NCBI GenBank assembly: GCA_017411305.1
Contig: JAFQQI010000048.1
Span: forward strand, 1-64,000
Length of the DNA: 64,000 nt
Source of the DNA: Lachnospiraceae bacterium
Lineage (GTDB): Bacteria > Bacillota > Clostridia > Lachnospirales > Lachnospiraceae
Direction of reading: 5' to 3'
Position 1 is the first letter of the stretch. Each line of letters starts with the position of its first letter. Under the pieces are notes generated by a model. That model saw nothing but the letters and a program-made list of their open reading frames with translations. It did no database searches and had not been told where the DNA came from. Shown here piece by piece: positions 8,082 to 17,075 of this stretch. The position numbers were made by a program, and so were the translations under genes.

Positions 8082-9827
8082 ATGAAATTTTTATTAGTAG
8101 GCATTAATGCAAAATATATCCATTCCAATCCTGCCATTTATAGCCTGAAGGCTTATGCAGGAGAGGAATTTGCACAGAATATCGAGCTTACAGAGTATAC
8201 CATTAATAACCGTAAGGAAGAAATTCTTTCAGATATCTTTCGCAGGAAACCGGATGTAATAGGCTTCTCCTGCTATATCTGGAATTTTGGTATGGTGCAG
8301 GAGCTATTGCTTGAACTTCCTAAGCTGCTTCCGGGTACGGATATCTGGCTGGGCGGACCGGAGGTTTCCTTTGATGGTGCCAAGCTTCTGGAAAAATATC
8401 CCGGGGTTACGGGAATCATGTCAGGTGAAGGTGAGCAGACTTTTAAGGAACTATTGGTATACTATAAAGGAACTATAGGTAATTTAGAAGATATAAAGGG
8501 TCTCATCCTCCGCAATGGTGCAACAGCCCAAAGAGAGCCTCTGGATATGGATACATTACCCTTTTTATATGATGATATATCAGTCTTCGATAATAAAATT
8601 ATTTATTATGAATCCTCCAGAGGATGCCCCTTCCGATGTAGCTATTGTCTTTCTGCCATTGATAAAAATGTGCGGATTAGGAACTTTAGCACCGTCAAAC
8701 AGGAACTAAAGTTCTTTTTGGAACATCAGGTGCCGCAGGTAAAGTTTATTGACAGAACCTTTAACTGTAATCACGAGCATGCCATGAATGTGTGGAAGTA
8801 TATTATGGAGAATGACAATGGTGTCACTAATTTCCACTTTGAAATTGCGGCAGACATTATGACAGAGGAAGAAATTGCCTTGTTAAAGCAGATGCGTCCC
8901 GGTCTTGTGCAGTTGGAAATCGGAGTGCAGTCTACTTATGAGCCGACTCTGCGAGAGATTAACCGGTTTGTGAATACAGCGCATATTGCCAAGGTAGTAC
9001 GTGAGCTTCATGAAAGTGAAAACATTCATATTCATTTGGACTTGATAGCAGGACTTCCCTTTGAGGATTATGAGACTTTTGCCAAATCTTTTAATGAGGT
9101 ATATTGCATGGAGCCGGAGCAGTTGCAGCTTGGTTTCTTAAAGGTGTTAAAAGGCTCGCCAATGGAAGATAGGGCAGGGCAGTATGGCATTGCCTATCAG
9201 TCCATGCCGCCCTATGAGGTTCTTTATACCAAGTGGCTAAGCTATGAAGAACTTTTGAAATTAAAACAGATAGAGGAGATGGCCGAGCTTTATTATAACT
9301 CTAACCAGTTCCGTCATACCCTTAGAGTACTTGTTACTTGCTTTGACGGTCCCTTTGCCATGTTTGAAGCCATAGCGGCTTACTATGAAGAAAAGGGGTA
9401 TTTTGTGCAGGCACCGGCAAGAGGCTACCGCTATCAGGTAATGCTTGATTTTGCCCGTAAGACGGATCCCGGCAGAGAGGGCTTATATAGGGAGCTTTTG
9501 ACCTATGATTATTATCTTAGGGAGAAGGCAAAGAGCCGTCCGGATTTCGCGAAGAATTTGGATGAGTACTATGAGCAGATATGGGCTTTTTATCAAAGGG
9601 AAGAGGCAGAGCCTGTTCATTTAAATGCATACAAAGAGTATCATGCAAGACAGATGATGAAAATGACACATATGGAAGCATTTATATATCCTGTCTGGGA
9701 AAAGGATATAGAGAAGATAACCTTAGCTTCAAAAGAGGCGCCGATGGATACGGCGCCTGCTTATGTGCTGTTTGATTACAAAGAACGGAATCCGCTGACA
9801 GGGGATGCAAGGACTATAAAAATATAG
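8082..9827 (+). CDS. B12-binding-domain radical SAM protein (DUF4080-type)
   Basis: The protein of about 581 residues has an N-terminal cobalamin-binding-like Rossmann domain (about 1-140, KFLLVGINAKYIHSNPA). A radical SAM core follows from about 175 with the 4Fe-4S motif in RGCPFRCSYCLSA and a LIAGLPFEDYETF segment. A C-terminal domain of the DUF4080 kind runs from about 370. Such proteins are assumed to carry out SAM-dependent radical chemistry, but the substrate of this subfamily is not known to me. The frame is open from ATG 8046. I prefer ATG 8082 because homologues I remember begin with the MKFLLVGINAKY motif, although neither start has a strong ribosome site. Confidence 0.85.
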   Translation: MKFLLVGINAKYIHSNPAIYSLKAYAGEEFAQNIELTEYTINNRKEEILSDIFRRKPDVIGFSCYIWNFGMVQELLLELPKLLPGTDIWLGGPEVSFDGAKLLEKYPGVTGIMSGEGEQTFKELLVYYKGTIGNLEDIKGLILRNGATAQREPLDMDTLPFLYDDISVFDNKIIYYESSRGCPFRCSYCLSAIDKNVRIRNFSTVKQELKFFLEHQVPQVKFIDRTFNCNHEHAMNVWKYIMENDNGVTNFHFEIAADIMTEEEIALLKQMRPGLVQLEIGVQSTYEPTLREINRFVNTAHIAKVVRELHESENIHIHLDLIAGLPFEDYETFAKSFNEVYCMEPEQLQLGFLKVLKGSPMEDRAGQYGIAYQSMPPYEVLYTKWLSYEELLKLKQIEEMAELYYNSNQFRHTLRVLVTCFDGPFAMFEAIAAYYEEKGYFVQAPARGYRYQVMLDFARKTDPGREGLYRELLTYDYYLREKAKSRPDFAKNLDEYYEQIWAFYQREEAEPVHLNAYKEYHARQMMKMTHMEAFIYPVWEKDIEKITLASKEAPMDTAPAYVLFDYKERNPLTGDARTIKI

Positions 9828-9843
9828 ATTTTTGGGAGATATT

Positions 9844-10557
9844 CTAACAATCCATTTTCCAGCCGCGGCTTGTTTGGTAAATACCTACAAGCATTAGAAT
9901 GATTGCAACAATTTGAATGATTATTTTGTAATGATCCAAAGCAGGATTGCTTATAATCAGTGCACAGGAATTTAACAGTAAACCGCTTATTAACAGTGGG
10001 GAAGGACCGTTCTGCTTGGGGAGGTTGGTTGCTTCTCCTTTGCGTTCCTTTAATTCTGCAATGATGTGGTTAGTTTTGAAAGTCATTTTTGCACAAGCAA
10101 AGACAAAAATGCCAATTAAAAGAATAAAACAGAACAGCATAGGTTTGCTTGCCGGTGCTGTCAGCTCAAAACTGATTATTTCAATCATAAAGCAGATTAA
10201 TTCAATCAAAGTAACAACTTTGAACATGTTGCGGATTTTAGTATAGTGTGTAATCAGTGAATCTACATCGGAATATAGAATAAAATCGCCATCCGCAGCC
10301 TTTTTGCGCAGAAATACCCAGTAGCCCCAGGATTGTACGATTTCAACTCCGGTTTCTTCCATGAAGCTGCGATAGTCATCAGATACGGCGAACAGCTTGT
10401 CGTTAAAATCAATTTGATAAACATATTCGCCGGGCTCGGTCTTTTCAAAAGAATAGATTCCGGCAAAAAAACCGGTTAAAGCATAGCCTTTGGCAGCCAT
10501 TTCATTTAACCAAACAGTTTCTTTGTCTTTGTCAAAATAAAAACGGAATTTTTTCAT
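9844..10557 (-). CDS. DUF2812 membrane protein
   Basis: The 237-residue protein has a soluble N-terminal domain of about 110 residues (KKFRFYFDKDKETVWLNEMAAKGYALTGF, YVYQIDF), typical of DUF2812. Four probable transmembrane segments follow, at roughly 115-135, 140-160, 188-205 and 212-230. DUF2812 proteins are regularly encoded next to PadR regulators and are thought to be their membrane-bound targets or partners; their biochemical role is not known. It starts two bases after the PadR stop, so the two are one transcription unit. It converges on the radical SAM gene without a clear terminator between them. Confidence 0.85.
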   Translation of the reverse strand: MKKFRFYFDKDKETVWLNEMAAKGYALTGFFAGIYSFEKTEPGEYVYQIDFNDKLFAVSDDYRSFMEETGVEIVQSWGYWVFLRKKAADGDFILYSDVDSLITHYTKIRNMFKVVTLIELICFMIEIISFELTAPASKPMLFCFILLIGIFVFACAKMTFKTNHIIAELKERKGEATNLPKQNGPSPLLISGLLLNSCALIISNPALDHYKIIIQIVAIILMLVGIYQTSRGWKMDC

Positions 10558-10558
10558 A

Positions 10559-10876
10559 TTAGTGTTCTCCTTTCATAAGTGTTGCGTTGGCAACCAGTTC
10601 TTGCAGGCGTTTTACTTCTTCTTCAAAAACCTGCTTTCCTTCTTCTGTAATCAGGTATTCTTTTTTCTTGCGGGATTCGGTATCTTCGCTATGAATGATA
10701 ATCCAGCCCTTTTTGACCAGGGATTGAATCGCACCGTATAGAGTGCCGGGACCTAAAACCACTCTTCCCTTTGTCAGATCTTCTACTTCCTGAATTATGC
10801 CATATCCGTGATTAGGTTTTCTGACTGCAAGCAGTATATAAAAAAGTGCTTCTGTCAGGGGAATATTTTTTTCCAT
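10559..10876 (-). CDS. PadR-family transcriptional repressor
   Basis: The 105-residue protein is a PadR winged helix: TEALFYILLAVRKPNHGYGIIQEVEDLTKGRVVLGPGTLYGAI, then a wing (YLITEEGKQVFEEE) and a short C-terminal dimerisation helix. The frame is open 25 codons further upstream, but ATG 10876 has GGAGTAG eight bases before it, and the upstream codons would overlap the promoter-operator repeats. It probably represses its own promoter and the DUF2812 gene. Confidence 0.9.
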   Translation of the reverse strand: MEKNIPLTEALFYILLAVRKPNHGYGIIQEVEDLTKGRVVLGPGTLYGAIQSLVKKGWIIIHSEDTESRKKKEYLITEEGKQVFEEEVKRLQELVANATLMKGEH

Positions 10877-10896
10877 TGTTCTACTCCTTCCATATG

Positions 10897-10980
10897 ATTT
10901 ATCGCATGCTGATATATCGACATGCGACATATCGTGATTACAATATATCATCTGACGATATATCTGTCAAGGATATATTG
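10897..10980 (-). promoter_or_regulatory. PadR-operon promoter with repeated operator half-sites
   Basis: On the reverse strand, TTGACA (10965-10970), 17 bases and TATATT (10942-10947) form a near-consensus promoter. Variants of GATATATCG / CGATATATC recur four times: one overlaps the spacer, one lies just upstream of the -35, and two lie downstream. One is embedded in CTGACGATATATCTGTCA. The arrangement suits autorepression by the PadR protein. Confidence 0.7.
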
Positions 10981-11052
10981 TTCATAATTTTTGACGACTT
11001 TTTCTTTCAATAATGCCATATACTGTAAAGACAATATTAGCAGGACATTACA

Positions 11053-11580
11053 ATGGCGCAGGTACTTTCTAATATTTCCGATATTATTATTCCGGTTCTT
11101 GTTTTTTATATTGTGGCGTATGGAGCAGTGAGTAACTGTAAGGTATATGAAGACTTTGTGAAGGGAGCCAAAAAGGGACTTCAGACAGTGGTGGGGATTG
11201 CCCCCACGCTGGTGGCACTGATGGTGGCAGTAGGAGTGCTTCGAGCTTCCGGCTTTCTGGCTTTCTTGGGAGAACTGTGCAGACCGGTAGCGGAGCTTAT
11301 TCATTTCCCCGGGGAGCTGGTGCCCCTTGCCTTTATTAAGATGTTTTCATCTTCCGCTGCTACAGGACTTGTGCTGGATATTTTCAAAACCTATGGTACG
11401 GATTCTTATATAGGACGGCTTACGTCCATAATGATGAGCTGTACGGAAACTATTTTTTATACCATGAGTGTATATTTTCTGGCAGCAAAGGTAACAAAGA
11501 CACGATATACCTTAAGCGGCGCGCTACTGTCTACTCTTGCGGGAATTATAGCAAGTGTGGTAATTGTAGGGATGATGTAG
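11053..11580 (+). CDS. spmB: Spore maturation protein B homologue
   Basis: The 175-residue membrane protein is of the nucleoside-recognition (Gate) family. It shows TVVGIAPTLVALMVAVGVLRASG near residues 45-70, the conserved FIKMFSSSAATGLVLDIF near 95 and a glycine- and serine-rich C-terminal helix. In Bacillus, SpmA and SpmB act together in spore core dehydration. The usual upstream partner spmA is not next to it here; a PadR operon is divergent instead. Its 3' end overlaps the convergent AraC gene by 35 bp. The family is clear and the sporulation role is inferred from homology. Confidence 0.85.
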   Translation: MAQVLSNISDIIIPVLVFYIVAYGAVSNCKVYEDFVKGAKKGLQTVVGIAPTLVALMVAVGVLRASGFLAFLGELCRPVAELIHFPGELVPLAFIKMFSSSAATGLVLDIFKTYGTDSYIGRLTSIMMSCTETIFYTMSVYFLAAKVTKTRYTLSGALLSTLAGIIASVVIVGMM

Positions 11581-12412
11581 TGCGGTACTCCTTAGGAGAG
11601 AGACCCTTTTGCTTTTTAAAGATTCTGCTGAAATATAAAGGGTTATCATAGCCTACAATGGCAGCAATTTCGGAAATTGTATAGCCTGTGGTTTCCAGCA
11701 GGTTTTGGGCATTTGCAATGCGAATGGAAAGAATATATTGCATGGGGGTCATTCCCGTATAATGCTTAAAGCTTCTGATAAACCAGCAGGTACTTACATG
11801 GCGTGAGGCAGCGTACTCTTCAATGCTGATATCTTTATGATAATTTTCATTGAAGTAGTAGGTTGCCTTTTCGATTTCTTCCTGGATATAGCTGTTTCCC
11901 TTTTTCTCTTGAAGTTGCCTGTCCATTAATAAAAATATCTGACGCAGCATGAGGGTAAGCAGCTCTTCATAACCGGGTCGGCACATCTGAAGCTCCTGAA
12001 TCATCTGACGGAATAACCATTGATATTCTGCAGAGGTGCCGGAAAAGATAACATGCTTATCGGAAGGGATATGATAATTGCTTAAAATTTCTTTCACTTT
12101 ACCGCCGGTAAAATGAACCCAGTACACCTCTGTTTTGTCTGTGCCGTAATAGACATATTTTTGCGGCTCTTTGGGATAGTAAAGAACCATGTGCCCGGCA
12201 GGTACTATTTCTTCTTTGCCGTCGAAAAAGAAATGGGCCTTTCCTGCAGCCACATACAAAAGCTGATAATCCGGTCTTCCTTTGGGACGTAAGGTGGGAA
12301 GCTGGGTGATATTGGAAAGGCGGTAGGTGCCGCAACTGCTGACGATGAGGGGCTTGCTGTTGTCTTTAAAGGATATTTGCGAGTTGTTTAAAAAAGCGGA
12401 ATTGGTGTACAT
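11546..12412 (-). CDS. AraC-family regulator, divergent from lacL-lacM
   Basis: The 288-residue protein has a cupin-like N-terminus (about 30-130, with HFFFDGKEEIVPAGHMVLYYP) and a C-terminal double helix-turn-helix. The latter includes ISIEEYAASRHVSTCWFIRSF and the family signature ISEIAAIVGYDNPLYFSRIF. Its promoter region is shared with the divergent beta-galactosidase genes about 210 bases away, so it is the likely activator of lactose or galactoside use. A GGA-type ribosome site precedes the ATG. Confidence 0.88.
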   Translation of the reverse strand: MYTNSAFLNNSQISFKDNSKPLIVSSCGTYRLSNITQLPTLRPKGRPDYQLLYVAAGKAHFFFDGKEEIVPAGHMVLYYPKEPQKYVYYGTDKTEVYWVHFTGGKVKEILSNYHIPSDKHVIFSGTSAEYQWLFRQMIQELQMCRPGYEELLTLMLRQIFLLMDRQLQEKKGNSYIQEEIEKATYYFNENYHKDISIEEYAASRHVSTCWFIRSFKHYTGMTPMQYILSIRIANAQNLLETTGYTISEIAAIVGYDNPLYFSRIFKKQKGLSPKEYRTTSSLQLPHLL

Positions 12413-12625
12413 GGAGGTCCTTTCTGCTACAAAGGCGGGTACTGTTAAGCGTATATTGCAAAGAGATTGTGCTTACACATTAATTGTATCATTTTGTGCA
12501 TGTTTTGTCTAATGTAGTATATGGAATAAATGTATATTTGAAATGTATAATATAAAAAAATGCATAAGAAATAAATGCGGATTTATAAAAATAAATGAAG
12601 GAATAGTAAGACAGGAGGCAAAAAA
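12413..12625. promoter_or_regulatory. Divergent control region between AraC regulator and lacL
   Basis: A TATAAT at 12546-12551 lies 75 bases before lacL and has no good -35 element at the right distance, as is common at AraC-activated promoters. AAATGTATA-like and ATGTATATTTG segments recur nearby. The exact binding sites cannot be fixed from sequence alone. Confidence 0.4.
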
Positions 12626-14557
12626 ATGAAACCGGACATCAAATGGCTGGACAATCCGGAGGTCTTTCGTGTAAATGTACTTCCGGCATGCAGCGATCAT
12701 CAGTTTTACCAAAGCAGGGAAGAAATGAAGGAAGGTAAAAACTCACTTTCTCTTTCCTTAAACGGAACATGGCAGTTCCTTTATTCAAAAAATGCCAAAG
12801 AAAGACCGGAGGAATTTTATCAGTCTGATTATGCAGAGCGTACCTTTGAGGAAATCAAAGTACCTTGTCACATCGAAATGGCAGGCTATGACAAAATTCA
12901 TTATATCAATACCCTGTATCCCTGGGAGGGTCATGAATTCAGAAGACCGGCCTATAGTCTTTTAGGGAAAGCTAAATGGGAGGGGATGTTCAGTGAAGCG
13001 GAGTATAATCCCGTAGGATCTTACCGCAAGAAATTTGATTTGCCTTCGGAATTTATGGGAAAAAGAGTTGCTATTTGTTTTGAGGGTGTGGAGCAGGCCA
13101 TGTACTTGTGGCTCAACGGAGAATTTGTGGGCTATGCAGAGGATAGCTTTACTCCGTCCTGGTTTGACTTAACACCTTATATCAAAGATAAGGGAAATGT
13201 TTTGGCAGTAGAGGTGCATAAGAGAAGCACTGCGGCTTTTTTAGAGGACCAGGATTTCTTCCGCTTCTTCGGAATTTTCAGAAATGTAACCCTTTATGCT
13301 AAGCCACAGATGCATGTAGAGGATTTGTGGGCAAAGCCGGTTCTTTCAGAGGATGGGACGGGAAGCCTTGGGGTAGACCTTAAGATTTCTATGCAGGAAG
13401 GAATGACAGGCAGAGCGGAGATTACCCTGACCGACAAAGAGGGAAAAGAACTGCTTACGCATACCATGTTACTTCCCGGTGATGTGCGTGGTAAGCAGCA
13501 ATGTGCAGGCGCATTCCGTGAGATTTCCTGTGAGATGTCGCAACGTGATTTGGGAAAGGTGACAGCATGGGACAATCATAATCCGTATTTATATCATCTG
13601 CAGGTTGTACTTTATGATGAGGCAGACAGATTGGTGGAAGTGGTGCCTTATCAAATCGGATTCAGAACCATTGAGATTAAGGATAAGGTTATTTACTTAA
13701 ATGGCAAGAGACTGATTATCAATGGTGTAAACAGGCATGAGTGGAGCGCCGAAGGCGGTAGATGTATCGGCATGGAAGAAATGCAAAAGGATATGGCATG
13801 CTTCCTTAGAAACAATATCAATGCAGTGCGTACCTGCCATTACCCTGACCAGATTCCCTGGTATTATCTTTGCGATAAAAACGGTATTTATATGATGTCA
13901 GAAACCAACTTGGAATCCCATGGCTCCTGGCAGAAGCTGGGTGGTACGGAGCCATCCTGGAATGTACCGGGAAGCATCCCACAGTGGAAGGCAGCAGTGC
14001 TTGACAGGGCGAGCAATCATTTTGAAACCTTTAAGAATCATGTCAGCATTTTATTCTGGTCTCTTGGTAATGAATCCCATGTGGGAGACGACATCGAAGC
14101 CATGAACGTGTTCTTTAAGGATAAAAAGGACGGAAGACTGGTGCACTATGAAGGCGTCTGCCAGGACAGAAGCTATGAGGATACGGTATCTGACGTTGAG
14201 AGTAGAATGTATGCACCTCCGGCGCAGATTCGGGAGTATTTGGAGAATAATCCCAAGAAGCCTTTTATCCTGTGTGAATATATGCATGATATGGGAAATT
14301 CCATTGGTGGTATGGGCTCTTATATTAAACTCCTTGATGAATTTGAAATGTATCAGGGTGGCTTTATCTGGGACTTTATCGATCAGGCAATCCTGGTAAC
14401 GGATGCGGTGACGGGAAGAAAGGTAATGCGCTACGGCGGTGACTTTGATGACAGACCCTCTGATTATGAGTTTTCCGGTAACGGAATTGTATTTGCGGAC
14501 AGAAGCGAGAAGCCCGCGATGCAGGAAGTGAGGTATTATTATGGCTTGCACAAATAA
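12626..14557 (+). CDS. lacL: Beta-galactosidase large subunit (GH2, LacL type)
   Basis: The 643-residue protein carries the GH2 sugar-binding, immunoglobulin-like and TIM-barrel domains. The acid/base glutamate is about E483 in WSLGNESHVGDD, and the nucleophile is about E551 in ILCEYMHDMGNS. The protein stops after YYYGLHK, where single-chain LacZ would continue into the C-terminal beta-galactosidase domain. That domain is supplied by the next gene, which overlaps by 17 nt. The size and overlap match the heterodimeric LacL/LacM enzymes of lactic acid bacteria, so I read this as a real two-subunit enzyme, not a frameshift. An AGGAGG site precedes the start. It hydrolyses lactose-type beta-galactosides in the cytoplasm. 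Confidence 0.9.
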   Translation: MKPDIKWLDNPEVFRVNVLPACSDHQFYQSREEMKEGKNSLSLSLNGTWQFLYSKNAKERPEEFYQSDYAERTFEEIKVPCHIEMAGYDKIHYINTLYPWEGHEFRRPAYSLLGKAKWEGMFSEAEYNPVGSYRKKFDLPSEFMGKRVAICFEGVEQAMYLWLNGEFVGYAEDSFTPSWFDLTPYIKDKGNVLAVEVHKRSTAAFLEDQDFFRFFGIFRNVTLYAKPQMHVEDLWAKPVLSEDGTGSLGVDLKISMQEGMTGRAEITLTDKEGKELLTHTMLLPGDVRGKQQCAGAFREISCEMSQRDLGKVTAWDNHNPYLYHLQVVLYDEADRLVEVVPYQIGFRTIEIKDKVIYLNGKRLIINGVNRHEWSAEGGRCIGMEEMQKDMACFLRNNINAVRTCHYPDQIPWYYLCDKNGIYMMSETNLESHGSWQKLGGTEPSWNVPGSIPQWKAAVLDRASNHFETFKNHVSILFWSLGNESHVGDDIEAMNVFFKDKKDGRLVHYEGVCQDRSYEDTVSDVESRMYAPPAQIREYLENNPKKPFILCEYMHDMGNSIGGMGSYIKLLDEFEMYQGGFIWDFIDQAILVTDAVTGRKVMRYGGDFDDRPSDYEFSGNGIVFADRSEKPAMQEVRYYYGLHK

Positions 14558-15506
14558 AGCATTAAAAATTGTATATGGAGACAGCACGCTGGGGATTCAT
14601 GGCATGTGCGGGGAAAAAGATTTTCACTATATTTTTTCCTATGCAAAGGGATTTGAATCTTTGGTAAGTGACGGAAAAGAATGGCTGTACAGAAGCCCGG
14701 TTCCGGCTTTTTGGAGAGCCCTTACGGATAATGACAGGGGAAACAGCTTTCATTTAAAGAGCGGTATGTGGCTTGCGGCAGATATGTTTATCCGCTGCAT
14801 CGGTGCTCGGGTGGTAGCAGACGGTGCGGAAATACCAATGCCTGTTGCACCGGAAAACAATAAATACAGCGATAACGAAACTGCAGAGAGTATGAAGATT
14901 GTATATACCTATGAGACCATTACCGTGCCTTCGGTGCAGGTACAGGTTTCCTATGAGGTGGATATAGAAGGCGGTATTATGGTTTGTGCACATTATTTCG
15001 GTAAAGAGGACCTTCCGCAGCTTCCGGTATTCGGACTCCGCTTCCTGATGCCTACCTGTGCGGATAAATTTGTATATGAAGGTCTTTCGGGAGAAACCTA
15101 TCCTGACAGAATGGCAGGCGGTATAAAGGGTGTTTATGAGGTGGAAGGACTTCCGGTGACTCCTTACATGGTGCCTCAGGATTGCGGTATGCATATGGAT
15201 ACAACATGGGCGGAGATTTATCGCAGCAGCGAGCTGGATAATACCCGGAAAGAAAGGAAACAGACAGTGCTCCGATTGGAAGCTTGCGAGAAAAACTTTG
15301 CATTTTCCTGTTTGCCCTACACACCTTGTGAGTTGGAAAACGCCTTCCATCATGAAGAGCTTCCCCCTGCCAGAAGAACGGTGCTTACTGTTTACGGCGC
15401 AGTCCGCGGCGTAGGAGGTATCGACAGCTGGGGAGCGGATGTGGAAAGTGCTTATCATGTGGATGCTACGAAGGATATAGAGTTTTCCTTCCGCATCAAG
15501 CCCTAA
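14541..15506 (+). CDS. lacM: Beta-galactosidase small subunit (LacM type)
   Basis: The 321-residue protein corresponds to the C-terminal domain of GH2 LacZ (Bgal_small_N). Typical motifs are WLYRSPVPAFWRALTDNDRG near residue 50, LPVFGLRFLMP near 165 and TVYGAVRGVGGIDSWGADV near the end. It contributes part of the active site when assembled with LacL. Its ATG lies inside lacL (17-nt overlap), and its N-terminus MACTN resembles the MA-TN starts of LacM proteins. Translation is probably coupled to lacL. Confidence 0.9.
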   Translation: MACTNKALKIVYGDSTLGIHGMCGEKDFHYIFSYAKGFESLVSDGKEWLYRSPVPAFWRALTDNDRGNSFHLKSGMWLAADMFIRCIGARVVADGAEIPMPVAPENNKYSDNETAESMKIVYTYETITVPSVQVQVSYEVDIEGGIMVCAHYFGKEDLPQLPVFGLRFLMPTCADKFVYEGLSGETYPDRMAGGIKGVYEVEGLPVTPYMVPQDCGMHMDTTWAEIYRSSELDNTRKERKQTVLRLEACEKNFAFSCLPYTPCELENAFHHEELPPARRTVLTVYGAVRGVGGIDSWGADVESAYHVDATKDIEFSFRIKP

Positions 15507-15526
15507 GCATATATGAAATCCTAAAC

Positions 15527-16522
15527 TTAAATCAGTCCCATAGACTTAAGGAGATATAGCCAAAAGGTCAAGGTGACAGAACTCAAAAGGGTAGTGGTTA
15601 CTACCACACTGGAGGTTAATATGCCTTCATGTTTCATGTTTTTTGCCATGATATAACAGCTGACCGTGGTAGGGGATGCCAGCATGATAAGGATAGCTAC
15701 CAGCTTTTCGGCAGTAAAACCCATAAAGACGGCAAGAGGCAGAAACAGTACGGGCCATAGTCCTAACTTAATAAAGGAACAGATAAGCGTTGGCTTTAGC
15801 ATAGCCAGCGCTTTTTTGCCCTCAAAACCGGCGCCTAAGCCAATCAAGGCAAGGGGAGTTGCCAGCACGGCAAAATAATTGATGGTTTTATTTACTATGA
15901 CCGGAAAAGAAATGCCTAAAGCAGAAACAAGCATTCCTGCAAGGATGCCGATGATAATGGGGTTGGTAAAAATACCTTTTACGGATTTTTTCACAGCAAT
16001 CCGGCGATAAAGGCTATCGGAACTACTACCGGTTGTACCGTCCCCGGCGATTGAAGCTTCCCCTGCGGAAGGAGTAGTAAAGGACAAAATAATAACTGCA
16101 GCTACGTTATAGAGAGGAACAGTACCGATAATCATGAGAGGTGCCATTCCGGCATTTCCGTAAATGTTCTGAATAAATGCAATGCCAAGCACTGCAGCAC
16201 TGCTGCGGTAGGATGCTTGTACAAATTCTCCGATTAGGTCCTTTTTATGGTACACTTTTGCTGTTATAATCCAAGTAGAGGTAATGCAAAACAGGGTACA
16301 TAAGAAGCAAAACAACACATATGAGGTATCCCATACCGATGCAAAATCCGACCCTGCAATATCCTGAAAGAGCAGTAGGGGCAGGGTGATGTTATAATTA
16401 AATTTATTCAAGGTCTTTACAAAAGACTCGTCCATTACTTTGAAGTTTTTAAGAAGATAGCCGATGACCATCACCAAAAATACGGGAACAGTGGCATTTA
16501 AACTGAACATCAGGTTTTCCAT
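15527..16522 (-). CDS. AEC (auxin efflux carrier-type) transporter
   Basis: The 331-residue protein has about ten hydrophobic segments and the AEC-family split around a central cytoplasmic linker (about 175-205, Ser/Gly-rich with charged residues). It begins LNATVPVFLVMVIGYLLK and contains NYNITLPLLLF and ASPTTVSCYIMAKNM, all typical of the family. Members move small organic acids such as malate across the membrane; the substrate here is unknown. The frame is open 57 codons further upstream, but the ATG at 16522 has a GGAGCG site and gives the normal N-terminus. It converges on lacM. Confidence 0.87.
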   Translation of the reverse strand: MENLMFSLNATVPVFLVMVIGYLLKNFKVMDESFVKTLNKFNYNITLPLLLFQDIAGSDFASVWDTSYVLFCFLCTLFCITSTWIITAKVYHKKDLIGEFVQASYRSSAAVLGIAFIQNIYGNAGMAPLMIIGTVPLYNVAAVIILSFTTPSAGEASIAGDGTTGSSSDSLYRRIAVKKSVKGIFTNPIIIGILAGMLVSALGISFPVIVNKTINYFAVLATPLALIGLGAGFEGKKALAMLKPTLICSFIKLGLWPVLFLPLAVFMGFTAEKLVAILIMLASPTTVSCYIMAKNMKHEGILTSSVVVTTTLLSSVTLTFWLYLLKSMGLI

Positions 16523-16580
16523 AAAAACGCTCCTTTCGTCAAAATGAGTATAGGAGCATGAAGGAGGTTTGTCAAATAAA

Positions 16581-17075
16581 ATGAAGCTGATATCTGAGAT
16601 GAAAAGTATATTAGAAATTGATAGGATGCCGGAGATAATTGCTGTGGTAATTATAATGGCAGTAGTGATTGCCGTATTTCTTTTTTGGCTCAAAGGTCGG
16701 AGAAGATATGTGAACTCTTATGAGGATATGGAGGGGCATGAGTTTGAATATTATTGTGCGGAGCTTTTAGAGCAGAGAGGATTTGTGGAGGTAGAGGTTA
16801 CTAAGGGAAGCGGAGACTACGGCATTGATATTTTGGCAGAGAAGGAAGGGGTTACTTATGCCATTCAGTGCAAGCGGTACACCACACCGGTAGGCGTCAA
16901 GGCGATACAGGAGGCTTATGCCGGCCGGGATTATTATGATCGGATGGTAGGAGTGGTGATGACCAATCAATATTTTACAACCCCGGCGGTAGAAGCGGCA
17001 AAGAAGCTTAAGATTCTGCTTTGGGACGGAGGCTATCTGGAGAGTATGACCCAAGAGCGGAACGTAGTCCGCTAA
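16581..17075 (+). CDS. Membrane-anchored Mrr-like restriction endonuclease-fold protein
   Basis: The protein of about 164 residues has one transmembrane helix near the N-terminus (about 18-38, IIAVVIIMAVVIAVFLFWL) followed by a Mrr_cat PD-(D/E)XK domain. The conserved pieces are GHEFEYYCAELLEQRGF, GDYGIDILAE (catalytic Asp) and YAIQCKRY (QxK motif), then VGVVMTNQYFTTPA. Soluble relatives cleave DNA; small membrane-anchored versions are common in Firmicutes and their role is not established. AAGGAGG at 16561-16567 supports ATG 16581 over the in-frame TTG at 16569. The 3' end overlaps the convergent DUF885 gene by 68 bp. Confidence 0.82.
   Translation: MKLISEMKSILEIDRMPEIIAVVIIMAVVIAVFLFWLKGRRRYVNSYEDMEGHEFEYYCAELLEQRGFVEVEVTKGSGDYGIDILAEKEGVTYAIQCKRYTTPVGVKAIQEAYAGRDYYDRMVGVVMTNQYFTTPAVEAAKKLKILLWDGGYLESMTQERNVVR

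Noticed and set aside
14541-14557. lacZ broken by a frameshift or stop
   Set aside because: The second frame has its own ATG and a LacM-like N-terminus, and the break is at the normal LacL/LacM border with a 17-nt overlap.
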